A stretch of 64,000 nucleotides of DNA from Paulownia fortunei (GCA_019321725.1 CM033106.1:25098118-25162117); one strand, 5' to 3'; shown: positions 35,840 to 48,604, counted from the first letter of the stretch. Program-made: numbers and translations. Notes: generated by a model not told the origin, from the letters alone.

Positions 35840-37859
35840 GACATCAACACAGTAGTCTCTCTCTCTCTTCATTTTGCTGTAAAACTTGGCAACAACCATC
35901 CCATCTACAGTATATATAATGCTGTGTACACCCTTAAATTAAAAATTTTGTGATATAATTGGCCTGTAAAAATCTCAAGGGCCACTATGCAATACCTTTT
36001 GAAAGAATGGTGGGTAGTTGTTTTATCATGCTGAAATTTCATCAAATTGTGAAGCTGAGTACTTGCACCAAAGACAATATTAGTTTTGACAATTTTTTCA
36101 CCATAAAAGAGTTATAGAAGATGTGCATTCCTTCATCTTTTAACTTTCTTTTGTAATTTTCACAATAGCGATCTTGAACTACCTCACAAAATAGTTTATA
36201 TTTAAGTACCATCAAATATTAACTCCAAGTTGTGAGCAAACTTAAATTCATTAATCCTCCACTTGCGAGGTATTAAGGAAAATCAAACATTACTTGTGTT
36301 AACTAGTAATTAAAAATAATGGTGATATTCAAACTTTTTGAATTTTCGCAACCATTCAAACGTTGTCTTTTAATCTCTACATGTGCACCTCATGTCATAC
36401 CTAAGCCAACAATATAAACTATTAACCTCAGTACTTCACCATAACGTGAAGTAAATTCTAGAGATGTTGTTACGCAAAGCAACCATTACTTTTCCCTAAA
36501 GGCTGGTGATGACGCCGGAGCAATTCCCCTAATGCCAGGCGATTTGACTCATTGGACAAAAACGCCCTTTTGTCATAAGAGTTTTTGGGAAATATTTGAA
36601 ATCCATTTTAAATTAACTTGTAGGTATGAAAGTTCATAAAATATTAACTGTTTAGTAATTATTTTTAAAATACCTTTTAAAATAAGTACTTCACAAAAAA
36701 TCAATTTAAAAAAAGTGCAAATTTATGAACGGGAATTAATATGCATTTCTATTAAATGCTTAATAATATTTAAAATTATTTTTTTTTAAAAAAATCATAT
36801 TAAAAATTCTTTCTCATAATGAATTTTTATTCCAAAAATGCCCCTAAACATGCACGCCTTTAGAATATAATTTGGGGTAGCCTGATTTAGTGCGTGAAGC
36901 CTAGTGACAGATCGGATCCACCCTTATGTGAGGGTATCCATATACTCATTTGAAAAAACAGTAGCAATCATCTCCTCCAAGCAGACAACCAATTGCACAG
37001 CGTCGCCACAACCACCTTCTAGAACCACCACCATTGGAAATTTGCAACTGTCCTCGGGCCTTATCCCCACAGAGTTTCCGACACCGATTTTACTGGCAGA
37101 ACATCATCTTAATTACCTTTAGTTTTTGGCTTGCTGAGAATTTGCCATATTTATATTGGGGATCATTATTTACTAAACGAGGGTTTGCCGTAAATTTTTT
37201 CATGAATGTTATTGATGATGATTTTGTGGATGCATGCACTAGGCTAACCATGGTGATCATGGAGCAATTTGGCAGTTTTTTTCTGCTAATTTTAAACCAA
37301 ATTACTGTGTGCAATTTTGCCAAAAATTAATATCAAGTTGCGGCAATTTTTAACTAATAAACAGAAAATGATTAAGCGAAAAAATTATTTTTTTAGGATA
37401 TTCGTAGAAAAATTACTGCAACCTAAGATAACACAATAGCTTTCAACCTGAAAATAATAACATAATTTCTCCATTAAATATAAACAAAAAATATTATTTT
37501 TCATCTAAATTCCTCTTAAAGGTCAAAGGAGAATAAGAAAAAAAATTCCTAGTTAAAACAAATATAGCAATTTATAAAATATACAAATGTATCTACTTCA
37601 AAGGCACACTTTAAGTTACACTGAAATATCTAAAAATAATTTGAGGCGGTGTCGTACGGACGATTCATATAATTTTTAAAATTTTATAATCAGCCATAAA
37701 GTTTGATAAATAAGTCGTAAATGAACAAGTACTTGGCCCCATTTAAAAATAAGGATTAGGGATAATTAGGATTATATAGGGAGGATGTTGACTTTGTGGG
37801 ATTAGTCTACGGCAACACGATTAAAAAATCAACAACAATATAATGATGCGACAGTTCTT

Positions 37860-38400
37860 TTGATGTAAACTGACATGGCGGACATAGAGGATGAGTCAAT
37901 GCCAACGAGGTAAGTTACATGGCTCAAGAATGACATGTAGTACACGTGACTGCTGACTCTTTGATGATCTGTCATATAAGTCAATACTGATATGGTAGTA
38001 CTGAAAATGACCAACTAATTTGCAGATAACGTTAGTTGCTGAACAGATACTGATTTGGATAGATCAACAATGACTCGAATGACGATAACCTTCCATTCGA
38101 CTTACCACCCACGTGTTGTCAGCTCGACGCTGGCATGGATTATAAGTCATCGATGATTAGGATAATGATGTAGTAGATATGTTGATGTGGCTCGCTACTG
38201 ACTCATCAAGGTACTAGCACTGACTTGGTCAGTCGGCGTAATGTTTTGCCAATGTGGTTGTTGAATCATCTATGATCTGGCATATGACTTGGCGCTAAAA
38301 AAGTGTTGACGTAGCTTTATTTCTGATCTCGAGTTGGCGTGGCTAGTGGGTTGGCATTAACGTGAGTGAAGGATGAGTGAACAATGACAGAGAATAACTT
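37860..38400. repeat. Degenerate TGACRTGGC-rich repeat tract
   Basis: Words of the form (C/T)TGA(C/T)(A/G)TGGC or their reverse complements recur every few tens of bases: CTGACATGGCGG, GACGCTGGCATGG, GTTGATGTGGCTC, CTGACTTGGTC, ATGACTTGGCGC, TTGACGTAGC, GTTGGCGTGGC. GACTCATC and GATGA words alternate with them. Similar words resume after the Copia element (48605-48740). I read it as one decayed tandem or satellite-like tract. Unit length is unclear. Confidence 0.4.
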
Positions 38401-38436
38401 AGTTATGTAGTATATGTATCTCATGTTGAATCCACT

Positions 38437-38646
38437 CTACACTCAGTGCATGGTATACTAAATATATGGATGATTGTTAATTATCCCATTTTATAAAAAA
38501 AATAAATATTTGGAGGGTAAATGTTACACCCAGTGTATATGTAATGAGTATAATATCTAGAAATCCAATGCCAAAAGTCCCATTTGGGAAAAAATGAGAC
38601 CCTTATCAAAAGATGTATATACCTAGTACGTATGCACTGAGTGTAG
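38437..38646. mobile_element. MITE-like element with 15-bp perfect terminal inverted repeats
   Basis: CTACACTCAGTGCAT at 38437-38451 is repeated in exact inverse complement at 38632-38646. A related word, TTACACCCAGTGTATATGTA, occurs internally. The interior is short and AT-rich with no coding capacity, which fits a non-autonomous DNA transposon. No clear target-site duplication was seen, so the true termini may extend a few bases outward. Confidence 0.5.
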
Positions 38647-38704
38647 CATCCATAACACCTGCGTCTCACATATGTGACCAACTGGCAACCGACATTGAAG
38701 ATGA

Positions 38705-40938
38705 TGTTAGAGAAGGATGCCCAACGCCCCAATTAGATTGGGTGTATTATACTCTTTTGTTTTTGTAAAGACAATCTTATTGGGAATCATATTAATAAAA
38801 ATGCATTTTCTTTATCTTATGTCTTGCATTTTTTATTTCTGCACAATAGATAAAGTCCTTAGACCAAATTTAGCTACGGGGCATGGTCGCGCATATGATG
38901 GCGATCATGGAACATGCCTCTAAGGCTTTGGTCTTAAATAAGTTTCGAGTCGAGAACTTTTTGAGATGGAACATCAAATAACTTAGTAAAACTCGTACAT
39001 ATAATGCATGCTCGTGAGACGAGGATATCACAGTCCATTGGCATTAGCGTAGAGACGTAAGTGCATATATGTGGGTGCTTGTTAGGGAACAAGTACATAG
39101 AATATGGCCCGCAAGAAATTCTTAGTTAGAGGTTTTGCCTGTCGAAATAAGAATTTCTATGTTGCGATAGTACACGACTAGTCCTAGACTTTCAGGCTTA
39201 GGCACGATGATAGCCTTGTGTGCATCCTGCAACACTTTGATATATCTTTTGATTGCTTGACAATCACAAGGGGGTATGTTGGGTGTTGCACTGGTGTGCA
39301 TGGAGGTTTGTCAATGACCAATATAAAATTCAACACTTGTCTTTTTAAATAAGAGAATCTCCTGTGTTTTCATAGTTCATGATTTAAAGACCTTGACCAA
39401 AACAGTATGAATTATGATTCATCAAGAATCATTGGAACTTGAAATAGGATCACAGTTATTGAATCATTTAGAGTTTCGACTTATAATCTATGCCTTAGAT
39501 TCAATCAGGAGATTAGCTGTTGAAATGACCGTTCGTGTATGGTACTCACAACTGAAATAGGTTTACTCGCTATTTCACCTAAGACTAGTTTGCCATGATT
39601 ACTTGCTAGGTGTTTTCATGGATAGTGAGGTTCTTGGAATTAGAAGTTGATTCCAAGCGGATTAATTAATTGAATTAATTAATTGGAATAATTATTATTC
39701 ATAAGTTGTAAATGTTGCAAACCATTACTAGCTTAGTAGTGAACCTAAGAGGGTCACACATCTTTATGGAAAGTAACATTTCTAATTTTAGATTTTATCC
39801 AATGGTTGGAAATTAATTAATTAATACTGATCAATTAATTAATTAAGGGTTCTATTTAATTTAATGGTTAAATTAAATTATTCAATTAAGTAATTAGATT
39901 ATTTAATTGGACCTAATTTGATTAGGAAGTCCAATTGGAGTAAATTAAATTAATCAATTAGATTGATTAAATTGGGATTGAATCAATTGAATTGATTTGG
40001 TGATTTTTGAGTTCAAACCCAAAATAAATGTGGATCACTTAAGAAGCCCACTAAAGTATGAAGAGAATAAATTAAATAAATATGATTTATTTAATTAACA
40101 TATTTATAGATAAATAAATATAGTGACCAATTTTATGGGATAAAATAGGCCACTAAGATTTAATTTATGTATAAATATAATTATAGTATATATATATGAT
40201 ATATATCTATCTTGATATTATTTGAAGAGTTCAAATTAATATCAACATTGTATGTAGATAATTTTGATGATTAATGTAGTATCAAATTAGTCCACATATA
40301 ATAAGAGAGAGAAAAGAGAAGAGTTTTTGGAAGATTTGGAATCCTTCCAAGATAAGATTTTGAAGTAGTTCAAAATTGAAAAACTTTCCAAGAGTTGGAA
40401 AAGGATTAAAATTTTTAGCCATATATATATGAGGGATGAAAATTACATAATCAATTCAAAAAAATTTTGAGCAAAAATATTTTGTTTAAAGTCTTCTATT
40501 TTTACTTCTCCAAGAAAAGAAAAGAAAGAAAAAGAAAATCAGTTTTTTGTTATTCTCTTCATATTATTGTTTCAAGAACTTAAAGAATCAATCTTTATTG
40601 TTCTTGAAAATATACTCCGGTTCTAGATTAGTAAACAATTAAAAGGATACTAGCGAATCCTTTTGATTGGTGTTGCTCTTCCGTATTGTGGACCTGATAG
40701 AGGGGAGACACTTGGATCCCTACGAGTTCTGATAGTCCAGGATAAATAATTGATTGTTTCATTTCCTACAACAACCGGAGTGCACGAAAGGTATAATCCG
40801 ATTTTATATTTATTTATATATTCACTTGAATAAGCGCGATCGTTAAAATCGCTTTCGAATCAAAGGGGTTAAATTTATGTTTGATAAAAATTTTAATTTT
40901 CTGCTGCGTATACCCCTACGATTATAGCGAACTCAACA
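38705..40938 (+). repeat. Left LTR of the Copia element
   Basis: 2,234 bp from TGTTAGAGAAGG to CTCAACA. Its last 1.3 kb is rich in TTAATTAATT palindromes. It carries a TATA-like ATATATATAT at 40421-40430, about 0.5 kb before its end. Small ATG frames inside it have no counterpart outside the two LTRs. Confidence 0.93.
40421..40433 (+). promoter_or_regulatory. Putative TATA box of the left LTR
   Basis: ATATATATATGAGG is conserved in the right LTR (about 48087). In plant Copia LTRs the promoter TATA lies between U3 and R, which fits its position in the LTR. The start site was not determined. Confidence 0.4.
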
Positions 40939-40939
40939 G

Positions 40940-40951
40940 TGGTATCAGAGC
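40940..40951 (+). other. Primer-binding site, initiator-Met tRNA
   Basis: TGGTATCAGAGC starts two bases after the left LTR ends. This is the standard plant Copia primer-binding site, complementary to the 3' end of initiator methionine tRNA. Confidence 0.95.
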
Positions 40952-41111
40952 CACGGTTTCGCTTATCTGGTGAATTTCAGATTTATGAATACGTGTTTTT
41001 AAATTGTTTAAATTCATGTTAATTATGTAAAATTTGATTTTGCATATTTTCAGAAATTTTTAATTGGAATAATTTTAATTGCTTATTTAAATATGAAAAA
41101 AAAAATTGATG

Positions 41112-41235
41112 ACACGGGCGTCGGGTGTCAAACACCCGACGGCTGCGCGCGCAGGCACCCGACAGCGGGCGCTGGGCTCCCGGCTGAGCACGCTGGCACC
41201 TGGCGCGCGCCTGATGTGCAGCAGTGGTGCTGTTG
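41112..41235 (+). other. GC-rich leader block with a perfect hairpin in the Copia element
   Basis: About 120 bases in the untranslated leader between primer-binding site and gag are strikingly rich in G, C and CpG in an otherwise AT-rich element. CGTCGGGTGT (41119-41128) and ACACCCGACG (41132-41141) form a perfect 10-bp stem with a CAA loop. CACCCGAC recurs just downstream. A poly(T) tract follows at 41256. It could be a structured RNA element for packaging or dimerisation, or captured foreign sequence; both are inference. Confidence 0.6.
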
Positions 41236-42503
41236 CTCATATCGTTTCGGGTCCGTTTTTTTTTTTTTTTTTTTTTATTTTCTGGAATATTAAAATTAAA
41301 TGTTAATTTTAATTATTTCTGAAAAATTATTTTTCAAGCAATTAAAAATTATACCAAGTTAAAAGAAAAATTGCGTTTAACAATTTGGTAAATTTACATG
41401 TTTTGATAATTACATATGATGTTAATTATGAGCATGTATGGGATGATCATGAGCCAATGGACCAATGTGATTGGTTTTATTTAATATTTTTGGATTTTAA
41501 AATGGGCCTGCGAGGCTCTTATTTCATTTATGTAAATTATTTTATTTTCTGTAAAGAGAGTAGAATAGATGGTAAGGTTTTTCTTTTTCTTTGAAAGACG
41601 AAGGAGAATAAAAAAGGAAGACCCATGTTTGTATGGGATACAATTATGTAATAGAATAGTTTCTATTCTATTTTATTAACCTTAGACTGATCTTAGGTTC
41701 ATTTTTGGCTCAAATGGACCACATAGGACTGGTTCATGATCATCCATTTATTTAAGTATGTATTAGATGCATGCTTAGGATTTTATTTAGTGCTTTTATA
41801 CTTGCGGAATGATATTATGATGTCATGCATTAAATAACCAACCTAATTTAAATTATGATGAGGTCTTGGATAAAATTAAACTCCACTTAATTTATTAAAA
41901 TTAAGTAAAAGAATTTTTTTAAAAATTCGATTTCAAACAAAAATGGACAAGTTAGGTAGGACCTATCGTTCCATGTCTACCATCAAAGATAGAGACATGA
42001 CGACTGCTACTGTATTTGATCACTGACCATGAGTCGTGGGGTGGTCTTGTGTTGGAAAGCTGTGATCTCTACCAAGCATAGAGATGCTCGTGGGATGGAA
42101 TCGTCATTATGTTGGCCATGAGTCTTGGACATCTTGATGCTTTATCTACACGAATGTTTGATGGGTATTGTTTGACACTTAGTACCATATGGGCTCATAA
42201 AATTGGGGTATAGGAGAAGAGGTGATGCAAAACAAACTTGATGGTTGTATAGTGATACAATCGTCAAAGAGTTGATTACCGATAAAAATATTTCATGGCT
42301 CATAAAATTGGGGTGTGAAATATTTTCATTGGACCTCAAGCTCACTAGAAAAATGATTTCCCGAAATTCCATTAGGGGTGATGGAATTCGAAAAAAATAG
42401 TGGGAGACATTTAGTATTAAAGACCTTATATTAAATAAATATGATTTTCCTATAGTTTACTCATTTTCTGCTTCGTGTATGTTTTGTAGATTATTCTACT
42501 AAA

Positions 42504-43330
42504 ATGACAAAGAATCCACTTGCAACAATCATTGAACAAAACAAATTAACTGGACCTAACTTTGTCGATTGGCTAAGAAACCTGAAGATAGTTCTTCAGT
42601 TGGAGAAGATGGCATATGTCCTCAACACTGCGCCTCCTTCGGTACCATCGAGGATATTACTTCAGAGAATTATGCAGATTACTTACGTCATGTTGATGAC
42701 AATCTGCAGGCTCGATGCTACATGCTGGCATCGATGTCAAATGAGCTGTAAAGGCAGAACGAGGATCAAGATACTGCTTATGGGATCCTCATTCACCTAT
42801 AAGAGTTGTATGGTGAAAGAACTCGGCAGATGAGATATCAGATCTTAAAAGAGCTTTTCAGATGTCGTATGACTGAGGGCTCTTCAGTCCATGATCATGG
42901 ATTGAAGATGATAGCCCTTATTGAAAGGTGGCATCCCTTGGAGTCGTTATGGAGAACGAACTCTATACAGACCTTCTGCTACAGTCTCTGTCTCCATCAT
43001 TTGACACCTTTGTTGTCAACTTTAAAATGCACAACATGGAGACTAGTCTCGTTGAGCTTGTGAACATGTTAAAGACAGCTGAGTCCACCATGAAAAAGGA
43101 TAAGCCGGTTCTGTTTGTTGGATCTTCTTCCGGATCTAAGGCTAAAAAGCCCAAGAAAAGAAAGAAGAAAGGAAAGGGTTCATCTAAACCCAACAAACTG
43201 AAAGCTAAGAGCGGTGTCAAAAAGGTTTCTTCTCAAGCCAATGACAAGTGCCATTACTGTGGCAAACCAGGGCACTGGAAAATGAATTGCAAGGAGTATC
43301 TTGCAAGCCTGAAGAGTTCAGGTATATATT
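42504..43330 (+). pseudogene. Copia gag, disrupted
   Basis: Begins at the ATG at 42504 with a Copia-type gag N-terminus (NKLTGPNFVDWLRNLK). The frame is lost near 42640; the continuing similarity carries an in-frame stop near 42748, and a further frame change occurs near 42930. The last part, open from 42928, includes a Lys-rich linker and a CCHC zinc knuckle at 43249-43290 (CHYCGKPGHWKMNC), the nucleic-acid-binding motif of the capsid protein. It cannot make an intact gag product. Confidence 0.85.
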
Positions 43331-44782
43331 TTGTTGAAGTTAACTTGTCGGTTAACAATACTTCTTGGGTATTAGATATCGGTTGTGACTCACATATTTG
43401 CAATGATTTGCATATGATGGCAAGAAGTAGGAAGCTGGATGGAGGAGAGACAGTCCTTAGGATGAGAAATAGAGCAAGAGTTGTTACATTAGCTATAGGG
43501 ACCGTTAATCTAGCTTTAGAGAATGGTTATGTAATAGTTTTAAATAATTGTCTTTTTATTCTGGATATTATTAAGAACATTATCTCTATTCCAGTTTTGG
43601 ATAGAAAAGGTTTTAGATTTACCATTGAGAATGGAAATTATTCCATTTTCAAACATTCTAATTTTATATATTCTGGTTTTTTGACGAATTGTTTATATAC
43701 TATTACTCCCCATAACCCCATTTTCACAATTCAACAAAATAAAAGAAAATTAGATAATCATAGTTCAATGAGCCTGTGGCACGCAAGATTAGGACATATT
43801 TATGATAAAAGGATTAACAAATTGGCACAATTGCTTGATCTAACGAAAGAGCAAGAACTACCAACTTGTGAATCCTGCCTCAAAGGAAAGATGACCAAAT
43901 CTCCATTTATTGGACAAAATGGAGCGAGCCAAGCATCTATTGGATTTGATCCATATAGATGTGTGTGGGCCACTAAATGTTAGTGCCGGTGGGAACTATA
44001 ACTACTTCTTAACCTTTACCGATGACTTCTCTAGGTATGGTTATGTGTACCTTTTAAGGTACAAGTCTGAAGTATTTGAAAAGTTCAAAGAATTCAGAAC
44101 TGAAGTAGAGAAACAAACTGGATTAAGTATAAAAACTCTTCGATCTGATCGAGGAGGTGAATACTTAAGCATAAAATTTTTAGATTATCTAAAACAGAAT
44201 GAGATTCTCTCACAGTGGACTCCTCCTGCTACTCCCCAACTCAACGGAGTTGCGGAACGCAGGAATCGAACCTTGTTGGACATGGTTTGATCTATGATGA
44301 GCTTCACTTCATTACCTCTTTCATTCTGGGGCTATGCCTTAGAAACGGTGGTATACCTATTAAATAGGGTGCCATCTAAAGTCGTGCCCAAAACACCATA
44401 TGAGATGTGGTATGAAAAGACATCTTCCTATAAATACCTTAGGGTATGGGGGTGTGCTGCTTATGTGAAGCAGCTAGTGGGAGATAAGTTGGATATGAGA
44501 TCCTATTTATGCAAGTTTGTGGGGTATCCAAATGAGTCTATTAGATACTATTTCTATGATGCCACGGAACAAAGGGTGTTTGTTTCGAGGAATGCGACCT
44601 TCCTTGAAGAAGAATTTCTTTCAGATGGAAGTGGCAATGTCGTAGAACTTGAAGAGGTTCAAGAACCACATAACACCCCAACTGACGCAGTAAATGGTAC
44701 ACCAGCTGATGCTGGACCCTCTAAGGCACAATCTCTTCGAACATCCAAAAAAGCCTCAAGGGTACCTAAGAGGTACAACTAG
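43330..44782 (+). pseudogene. Copia protease and integrase region, disrupted
   Basis: A protease-like motif WVLDIGCDSHIC lies near 43365-43400; isoleucine stands where aspartic proteases have Ser or Thr after the catalytic Asp, so activity is doubtful. The integrase zinc-binding part follows (LWHARLGH, then CESCLKGK), with a frame change near 43905. The catalytic core shows the DDE residues in LIHIDVCGPL, LRSDRGGEY and GVAERRNRT. A TGA stop at about 44288 and a TAG near 44780 interrupt it. The C-terminal part contains the GKV-like Copia extension ([13 protein letters not shown]). Confidence 0.85.
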
Positions 44783-46278
44783 TTGTTAGAGAACAAAGAA
44801 GAGGGACTCCCCTTAGATAATGATCCAAGAAGCTACGGAGAGGCGATGTCTGACATCGACTCGAAGAAGTGGCAAAAAGCTATGCAGTCCGAAATGGACT
44901 CTATGTACTTCAACAAGGTATGGACTTTGGTGGACCCACCATAGGGAATTTCCCATTGGCTGCAAATGGGTCTACAAGCGGAAGTTTGGAGTAGATGGAG
45001 AGGTAGCGACCTATAAGGCACGATTGGTAGCAAAAGGTTATACTCAAAAGCAATGAATTGATTATGAGAAAAAATTTTCACCAGTAGCGATGCTTAAATC
45101 CATACGGATACTGTTGGCCATATCTGCATATTATGATGATGAGATATGGCAAATGGATGTGAAGACCGATTTCCTTAATGAAAACATTAAGGAAGAGATC
45201 TATATGAAGCAGCCAGAAGGCTTCATATCCAGCGGGAGCGAGCAAAAGGTTTGCAAGCTCTAGAGATCCATTTATGGACTCAAACAAGCTTCAAGGAGTT
45301 GGAACATCCGGTTTGATGAAACAATCAAAATGTTTGACTTTCATAAGAATCCGGATGAACCATGTGTCTACAAGAAGGTTAGTGGAGTACAGTTATATTT
45401 GTTGTGCTCTACGTTGATGACATCCTACTCATTGAGAATGATGTAGGGATGTTGCAGTCAACGAGGACTTGATTATCTAATCAGTTTTTCATGAAGGACT
45501 TGGGAGATGCATCTTTTATCCTATGGATAAAGATCTATAGAGATAGATCTACAAGGATGATTGGACTATCCCAGTCCATGTACATAGATAAAGTGCGGTT
45601 TAGCATGGATGAATCCAAGAAAGGATTCTTGCCTATGAGTCATGGGTTTTACTTTCTAAAGTTATGTCTCCTAAGACACCTGAAGAGAGAGAAATGATGG
45701 CTCACATACCTTATGCTTTTGCAATAGGGAGCATAATGTATGCAATGTTATGTACAAGGCCTGATATAGCACATGCTCTGAGTGTCACGAGCAGATATCA
45801 GTCTAATCCAGGGGAAGAACATTGAAAAGCCGTTAAGATGATCCTCAAGTACTTGAGAAGGACTAAGGATATCTTTATGATATACAGCAATGGAGAACTA
45901 AAACTGGAGGGATATACAGACTCTAGTTTTCAGTCTGATATAGATGACTCAAAGTTCATGTCCGGATATATATTCACCTTGAATGGTGGTGCGGTCCGTT
46001 GGAAGAGTTCCAAGCAAGAGACGACTGCAGACTCTACCACCGAAGCTGAATATATTGCTGCATCAGATGCAGCAAAAGAAGCTATTTGGATTAGAAATTT
46101 CATCCAAGGGGTTGGTGTAATTCCATCCATTGTTGATCTAGTTATGATTTACTGTGATAATAATGAAGTTATTGCGCAAGCAAAAGAGCCAAGATCTCAT
46201 CAAAGATCCAAGCACATAATGAGACGATATCACTTGATCAGAGAGATCATTGGTAGAGGCGACGTCATTGTGAATTAA
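44783..46278 (+). pseudogene. Copia reverse transcriptase and RNase H region, disrupted
   Basis: Reverse transcriptase motifs are spread over different frames: GCKWVYKRKFG and ARLVAKGYTQ near 44960-45050, WQMDVKTDFLN near 45150, SIYGLKQASRSW near 45270 and the catalytic YVDDILL near 45410. Stops occur near 44942, 45055 and 45260, with frame changes around 45400-45480. RNase H is open from 45838 to 46278 (GYTDSSFQSD, SGYIFTLNGGAVRW, STTEAEYIAASDAAKEA) and ends shortly before the polypurine tract. The enzyme cannot be produced from this copy. Confidence 0.85.
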
Positions 46279-46366
46279 GTTACCTCAACAGAAAATGTAG
46301 CAGACCCACTTACTAAGCCCTTAGCACAGAAGATATTCGACGGACATCTTGACAAGATGGGCCTTA

Positions 46367-46376
46367 GATGGGAGAT
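46367..46376 (+). other. Polypurine tract of the Copia element
   Basis: GATGGGAGAT lies immediately before the right LTR TGTTAG, the position from which plus-strand DNA synthesis is primed. The GGGAGATTGTT junction is typical of plant Copia elements. Confidence 0.85.
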
Positions 46377-48604
46377 TGTTAGAGTAGGATGCCCGATGTC
46401 CCAATTAGATTGGGTGTATTATACTCTTTTGCTTTTGTAAAGACAATCTTATTGGGAATCATATTAATAAAAATGCATTTTCTATATCTTATGTCTTGCA
46501 TTTTTTATTTCTGCACATTAGATAAAGTCCTTAGACCAAATTTAGCTACGGGGCATGGTTGCGCATATGATGGTGATCATGGAACATGCCTTTAAGGCTT
46601 TGGTCTTAAATAAGTTTCGAGTCGAGAGCTTTTTGAGATGGGGCATCAAATAACTCAGTAAAACTCGTACATATAATGCATGCTCGTGAGACGAAGATGT
46701 CACATTCCATTGGCATTAGCGTAGAGACGTAAGTGCATATATGTGGGTGCTTGTTAGTGAACAAGTACACCGAATATGGCCCGCAAGAAATTCTTAGTTG
46801 GAGGTTTTGCCTGTCAAAATAAGAATTTCTATGTTGCGATAGTACACGACTAGTCCTCAGACTTGAGGCACGATGATAGCCTTGTGTGGATCCTGCAACA
46901 CTTTGATATATCTTTTGATTGATTGACAATCACAAAGAGGTATGTTGGGTGTTGCACTGGTGTGCATGGAGGTTTGTCAATGGCCAATATAGAATTCAAC
47001 ACTTGTCTTTTTAAATAAGAGAATCTCCTGTGTTTTCATAGTTCGTGATTCAAAGACCTTGACCAAAGCAGTATGAATTATGATTCATCAAGAATCATTG
47101 AAACTTGAAATAGGATCACATTTATTGAATCATTTAAGGTTTCGACTTATAATCCATGCCTTAAATTCAATCAGGAGATTAACTGTCGAAAGGACCGTTC
47201 GTGTATGGTACTCGCAACTGAAATAGATTTACTCGCTATTTCATCTAAGACTAGTTTGCCATGATTACTTGCTAGGTGTTTTCATGGATAGTGAGGTTTT
47301 TGGAATTAAGAAGTTGATTCCAAGCGGATTAATTAATTGAATTAATTAATTGGAATAATTGTTATTCATAAGTTGTAAATGTTGCAAACTCATTACTAGC
47401 TTAGTAGTGAACCTAATAGGGTCACACATCTTTATGGAAAGTAATATTTTTAATTTTAGATTTTATCAAATTGTTAGAAATTAATTAATTAATACTGATC
47501 AATTAATTAATTAAGGGTTCTATTTAATTTAATGATTAAATTAAATTATTCAATTAAGTAATTGAATTATTTAATTGGACCTAATTTGATTAGGAAGCCC
47601 AATGGAGTAAATTAAATTAATCAATTGGATTGATTAAATTGAGATTAGATCAATTGAATTGATTTGGTGATTTTTGAGTTCAAACCCAAAATAAATGTGG
47701 ATCACTTAAGAAGCCCACTAAAGTATGAAGAGAATAAATTAAATAAATATGATTTATTTAATTAATATATTTATAGATAAATAAATATAGTGACTAATTT
47801 TATGGGATGAAATAGGCCACTAAGATTTAATTTATGTAAAATATAATTATAGTATATATATATGATATATATCTATCTTGATATTATTTGAAGAGTTCAA
47901 ATTAATATCAACAATGTATGTAGATAATTTTGATGATTAATGTAGTCTCAAATTAGTCCACATACAATAGGAGAGAGAAAAGAGAAGAGTTCTTGGAATA
48001 TTTGGAATCCTTCCAAGATAAGGTTTTGAAGTAGTTCAAAATTGAAAAACTTTTCAAGAGTGGAAAAGGATTAAAATTTTTAGCCCTATATATATATGAG
48101 GGATGAAAATTACATAATCAATTCAAAAAAAAAATTGAGCAAAAATATTTTGTTTAAAGTCTTCTATTTTTACTTTCCAAGAAAAGAAAAAAAGAAAAAG
48201 AAAATCAGTTTCTTGTTATTCTTTTCATATTATTGTTTTAAGAACTTAAAGAATCAATCTTTATTGTTCTTGAAAATATACTCCGGTTCTAAATTAGTAA
48301 ACAATTAAAAAGATACTAGCGAATCCTTTTGATTGGTGTTGCTCTTCCGTATTTTGGACCTGATAGAGGGGAGACACTTGGATCCCTGCGAGTTCTGATA
48401 GTCTAGGATAAGCAATTGATTGTTTCATTTCCTACAATAATCGGAGTGCACGAAAGGTATAATTTGATTTTATATTTATTTATATATTCATTTGAATAAG
48501 CACGATCGTTAAAATCGCTTTCGAATCAAAGGGGTTAAATTTATGTTTGATAAAAATTTTAATTTTCCGTTGCCTATACCTCTACGATTATAACGAACCC
48601 AACA
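46377..48604 (+). repeat. Right LTR of the Copia element
   Basis: 2,228 bp, collinear with the left LTR apart from substitutions and small indels (for example around 46855 and 47835). It ends CCCAACA, directly followed by the target-site duplication GATGA. Confidence 0.93.

Larger units (their letters stand above)
35840..38704. other. Intergenic region upstream of the Copia element
   Basis: The PPR 3' flank is followed by AT-rich sequence. A GCCGGAGCAATTCCCCTAATG stretch near 36.5 kb loosely matches one near 3.26 kb. From 37.86 kb there is a degenerate TGAC-rich repeat tract, then a MITE-like inverted repeat element ending about 60 bp before the Copia element. Short open frames near 36.9-37.3 kb have no recognisable domain. 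Confidence 0.5.
38705..48604 (+). mobile_element. Full-length, coding-defective Copia LTR retrotransposon
   Basis: A 9,900-bp element flanked by the five-base duplication GATGA (38700-38704 and 48605-48609). Two 2.2-kb LTRs begin TGTTAG and end CAACA. An initiator-Met tRNA primer-binding site follows the left LTR and a polypurine tract precedes the right LTR. Domain order is gag with a CCHC knuckle, protease, integrase, reverse transcriptase, RNase H; integrase before reverse transcriptase defines Copia. The coding region is broken by several frameshifts and in-frame stops. The LTRs differ by about 5% over an 800-bp stretch compared by eye, mainly transitions, indicating an insertion on the order of one to a few million years old if usual plant rates apply (inference). 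Confidence 0.95.

Noticed and set aside
36904..37330. Short ORFs between the PPR gene and the Copia element
   Set aside because: No domain, no supporting splice structure.
41093..41306. Overlapping ORFs in the GC-rich Copia leader
   Set aside because: They arise from the GC-rich block with few stops, followed by a poly(T) tract encoding a run of Phe.
46389..46595. 68-codon ORF present in both LTRs
   Set aside because: LTR sequence with no domain; its conservation only reflects LTR identity.
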